Positions 61,232-64,000 of a stretch of 64,000 nt of DNA are shown here, piece after piece. Within the stretch, counting starts at the first letter, position 1. Each line of letters begins with the position of its first letter. The position numbers and the translations under genes were made by a program. Source of the stretch: Actinostola sp. cb2023 (lineage: Eukaryota; Cnidaria; Anthozoa; Actiniaria; Actinostolidae); NCBI GenBank assembly GCA_033675265.1, contig JAUJYZ010000015.1, positions 82,501 to 146,500 of the forward strand, given 5' to 3'. Below the pieces are notes generated by a model that was not told the origin of the DNA, ran no database searches, and saw only the letters and a list, made by a program, of their open reading frames with translations.

Positions 61232-64000
61232 ATCTAGAGTAAAACGCTGGTGAGAGATCTAGAGTAAAACGCTGGTGAGAGATCTAGAGTAAAACGCTGG
61301 TGAGAGATCTAGAGTAAAACGCTGGTGAGAGATCTAGAGTAAAACGCTGGTGAGAGATCTAGAGTAAAACGCTGGTGAGGGATCTAGAGTAAAACGCTGG
61401 TCAGGGATCTAGAGTAAAACGCTGGTGAGGGATCTAGAGTAAAACGCTGGTGAGAGATCTAGAGTAAAACGCTGGTCAGGGATCTAGAGTAAAACGCTGG
61501 TGAGGGATCTAGAGTAAAACGCTGGTGAGGGATCTAGAGTAAAACGCTGGTCAGGGATCTAGAGTAAAACGCTGGTCAGGGATCTAGAGATAAAACGCTG
61601 GTGAGGGATCTAGAGTAAAACGCTGGTGAGGGATGTAGAGTAAAACGCTGGTCAGGGATCTAGAGTAAAACGCTGGTGAGGGATCTAGAGTAAAACGCTG
61701 GTGAGAGATCTAGAGTAAAACGCTGGTCAGGGATCTAGAGTAAAACGCTGGTGAGGGATCTAGAGTAAAACGCTGGTGAGGGATCTAGAGTAAAACGCTG
61801 GTCAGGGATCTAGAGTAAAACGCTGGTGAGAGATCTAGAGTAAAACGCTGGTGAGAGATCTAGAGTGAAAACGCTGGTGAGAGATCTAGAGTAAAACGCT
61901 GGTGAGGGATCTAGAGTAAAACGCTGGTGAGAGATCTAGAGTAAAACGCTGGTGAGGGATCTAGAGTAAAAAACGCTGGTCAGGGATCTAGAGTAAAACG
62001 CTGGTGAGAGATCTAGAGTAAAACGCTGGTGAGAGATCTAGAGTAAAACGCTGGTGAGGGATCTAGAGTAAAACGCTGGTGAGAGATCTAGAGTAAAACG
62101 CTGGTCAGGGATCTAGAGTAAAACGCTGGTCAGGGATCTAGAGTAAAACGCTGGTCAGGGATCTAGAGTAAAACGCTGGTGAGAGATCTAGAGTAAAACG
62201 CTGGTGAGGGATCTAGAGTAAAACGCTGGTCAGGGATCTAGAGTAAAACGCTGGTGAGAGATCTAGAGTAAAACGCTGGTGAGAGATCTAGAGTAAAACG
62301 CTGGTGAGGATCTAGAGTAAAACGCTGGTGAGAGATCTAGAGTAAAACGCTGGTGAGGATCTAGAGTAAAACGCTGGTGAGGGATCTAGAGTAAAACGCT
62401 GGTGAGGGATCTAGAGTAAAACGCTGGTGAGGGATCTAGAGTAAAACGCTGGTGAGGGATCTAGAGTAAAACGCTGGTGAGGGATCTAGAGTAAAACGCT
62501 GGTGAGGGATCTAGAGTAAAACGCTGGTGAGGGATCTAGAGTAAAACGCTGGTGAGGGATCTAGAGTAAAACGCTGGTGAGGGATCTAGAGTAAAACGCT
62601 GGTCAGGGATCTAGAGTAAAACGCTGGTCAGGGATCTAGAGTAAAACGCTGGTGAGGGATCTAGAGTAAAACGCTGGTGAGGGATCTAGAGTAAAACGCT
62701 GGTGAGGGATCTAGAGTAAAACGCTGGTGAGGGATCTAGAGTAAAACGCTGGTGAGAGATCTAGAGTAAAACGCTGGTGAGAGATCTAGAGTAAAACGCT
62801 GGTGAGGGATCTAGAGTAAAACGCTGGTCAGGGATCTAGAGTAAAACGCTGGTCAGGGATCTAGAGTAAAACGCTGGTCAGGGATCTAGAGTAAAACGCT
62901 GGTCAGGGATCTAGAGTAAAACGCTGGTCAGGGATCTAGAGTAAAACGCTGGTGAGGGATCTAGAGTAAAACGCTGGTGAGGGATCTAGAGTAAAACGCT
63001 GGTGAGGGATCTAGAGTAAAACGCTGGTGAGAGATCTAGAGTAAAACGCTGGTCAGGGATCTAGAGTAAAACGCTGGTGAGGGATCTAGAGTAAAACGCT
63101 GGTGAGGGATCTAGAGTAAAACGCTGGTGAGGGATCTAGAGTAAAACGCTGGTCAGGGATCTAGAGTAAAACGCTGGTGAGAGATCTAGAGTAAAACGCT
63201 GGTGAGAGATCTAGAGTAAAACGCTGGTGAGAGATCTAGAGTAAAACGCTGGTCAGGGATCTAGAGTAAAACGCTGGTCAGGGATCTAGAGTAAAACGCT
63301 GGTGAGGGATCTAGAGTAAAACGCTGGTGAGAGATCTAGAGTAAAACGCTGGTGAGAGATCTAGAGTAAAACGCTGGTGAGGGATCTAGAGTAAAACGCT
63401 GGTCAGGGATCTAGAGTAAAACGCTGGTGAGGGATCTAGAGTAAAACGCTGGTGAGGGATCTAGAGTAAAACGCTGGTGAGGGATCTAGAGTAAAACGCT
63501 GGTGAGAGATCTAGAGTAAAACGCTGGTGAGGGATCTAGAGTAAAACGCTGGTGAGAGATCTAGAGTAAAACGCTGGTGAGAGATCTAGAGTAAAACGAT
63601 CTAGAGGTGGTGAGGGATCTAGAGTAAAACGCTGGTGAGGGATCTAGAGTAAAACGCTGGTGAGGGATCTAGAGTAAAACGCTGGTCAGGGATCTAGAGT
63701 AAAACGCTGGTGAGGGATCTAGAGTAAAACGCTGGTGAGGGATCTAGAGTAAAACGCTGGTCAGAGATCTAGAGTAAAACGCTGGTGAGAGATCTAGAGT
63801 AAAACGCTGGTCAGGGATCTAGAGTAAAACGCTGGTCAGGGATCTAGAGTAAAACGCTGGTGAGGGATCTAGAGTAAAACGCTGGAGGGATCTAGAGTAA
63901 AACGCTGGTGAGGGATCTAGAGTAAAACGCTGGTGAGGGATCTAGAGTAAAACGCTGGTGAGGGATCTAGAGTAAAACGCTGGTGAGAGATCTAGAGTAA
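61232..64000 (+). repeat. 25-bp minisatellite running off the window end
   Basis: About 110 units of GATCTAGAGTAAAACGCTGG then TGAGG. Two positions vary: TGAG/TCAG and the last base G/A. Very few indels. Sits in intron 37, about 70 bases after the donor. Confidence 0.96.

Overview
This is animal nuclear DNA. Genes are split by many GT-AG introns, the bases are AT-rich, and minisatellites and foldback (MITE-like) repeats make up most of the length. Protein content, single pre-duplication BRM/BRG1-type gene and repeat style suggest an invertebrate metazoan. A cnidarian (anthozoan) is my best guess, but no sequence feature here proves the phylum.

Layout. 1-5234: intergenic, with a 39-bp minisatellite at 1291-2760 that decays to about 3130, plus small foldbacks. 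5235-7283: a two-exon cytochrome P450 (497 aa, clan 2/CYP1-CYP17-like) whose single intron holds an 11-bp minisatellite. 7580-9380: a 17-bp minisatellite split by a unique island. 9491-9592: a tRNA-Phe(GAA)-like gene with a hairpin insertion in its T arm. About 9790 to beyond 61164: one very large gene, the SMARCA4/SMARCA2 (Brahma/BRG1) chromatin-remodelling ATPase. I traced 37 coding exons that join in frame for 1498 codons. They carry, in order, QLQ, HSA, BRK, SNF2 ATPase lobes 1 and 2, SnAC, AT-hook and bromodomain. The C-terminal end lies beyond the window.

The introns of the SMARCA4 gene are the remarkable part. They hold an 11.6-kb array built of codon-length units that stays open in several frames on both strands (intron 17), a 3.8-kb GATGG-type array containing 'overwritten' copies of neighbouring sequence (intron 21), and a 25-bp array of about 110 units running off the window end (after exon 37). 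In two places (exons 14 and 36) the tandem unit is the 3' end of the exon plus its own splice donor, which produces rows of decoy donors. Intron 3 holds four TTAA-flanked foldback elements, two nested inside a third and the fourth abutting it. Intron 10 holds a TTAA/CCCTTT piggyBac-type element.

Both protein genes lie on the + strand. They are functionally unrelated: the P450 is a microsomal monooxygenase, the SMARCA4 product a nuclear SWI/SNF (BAF) motor. Exon borders come from reading frame, splice consensus and remembered family conservation, not from transcripts.
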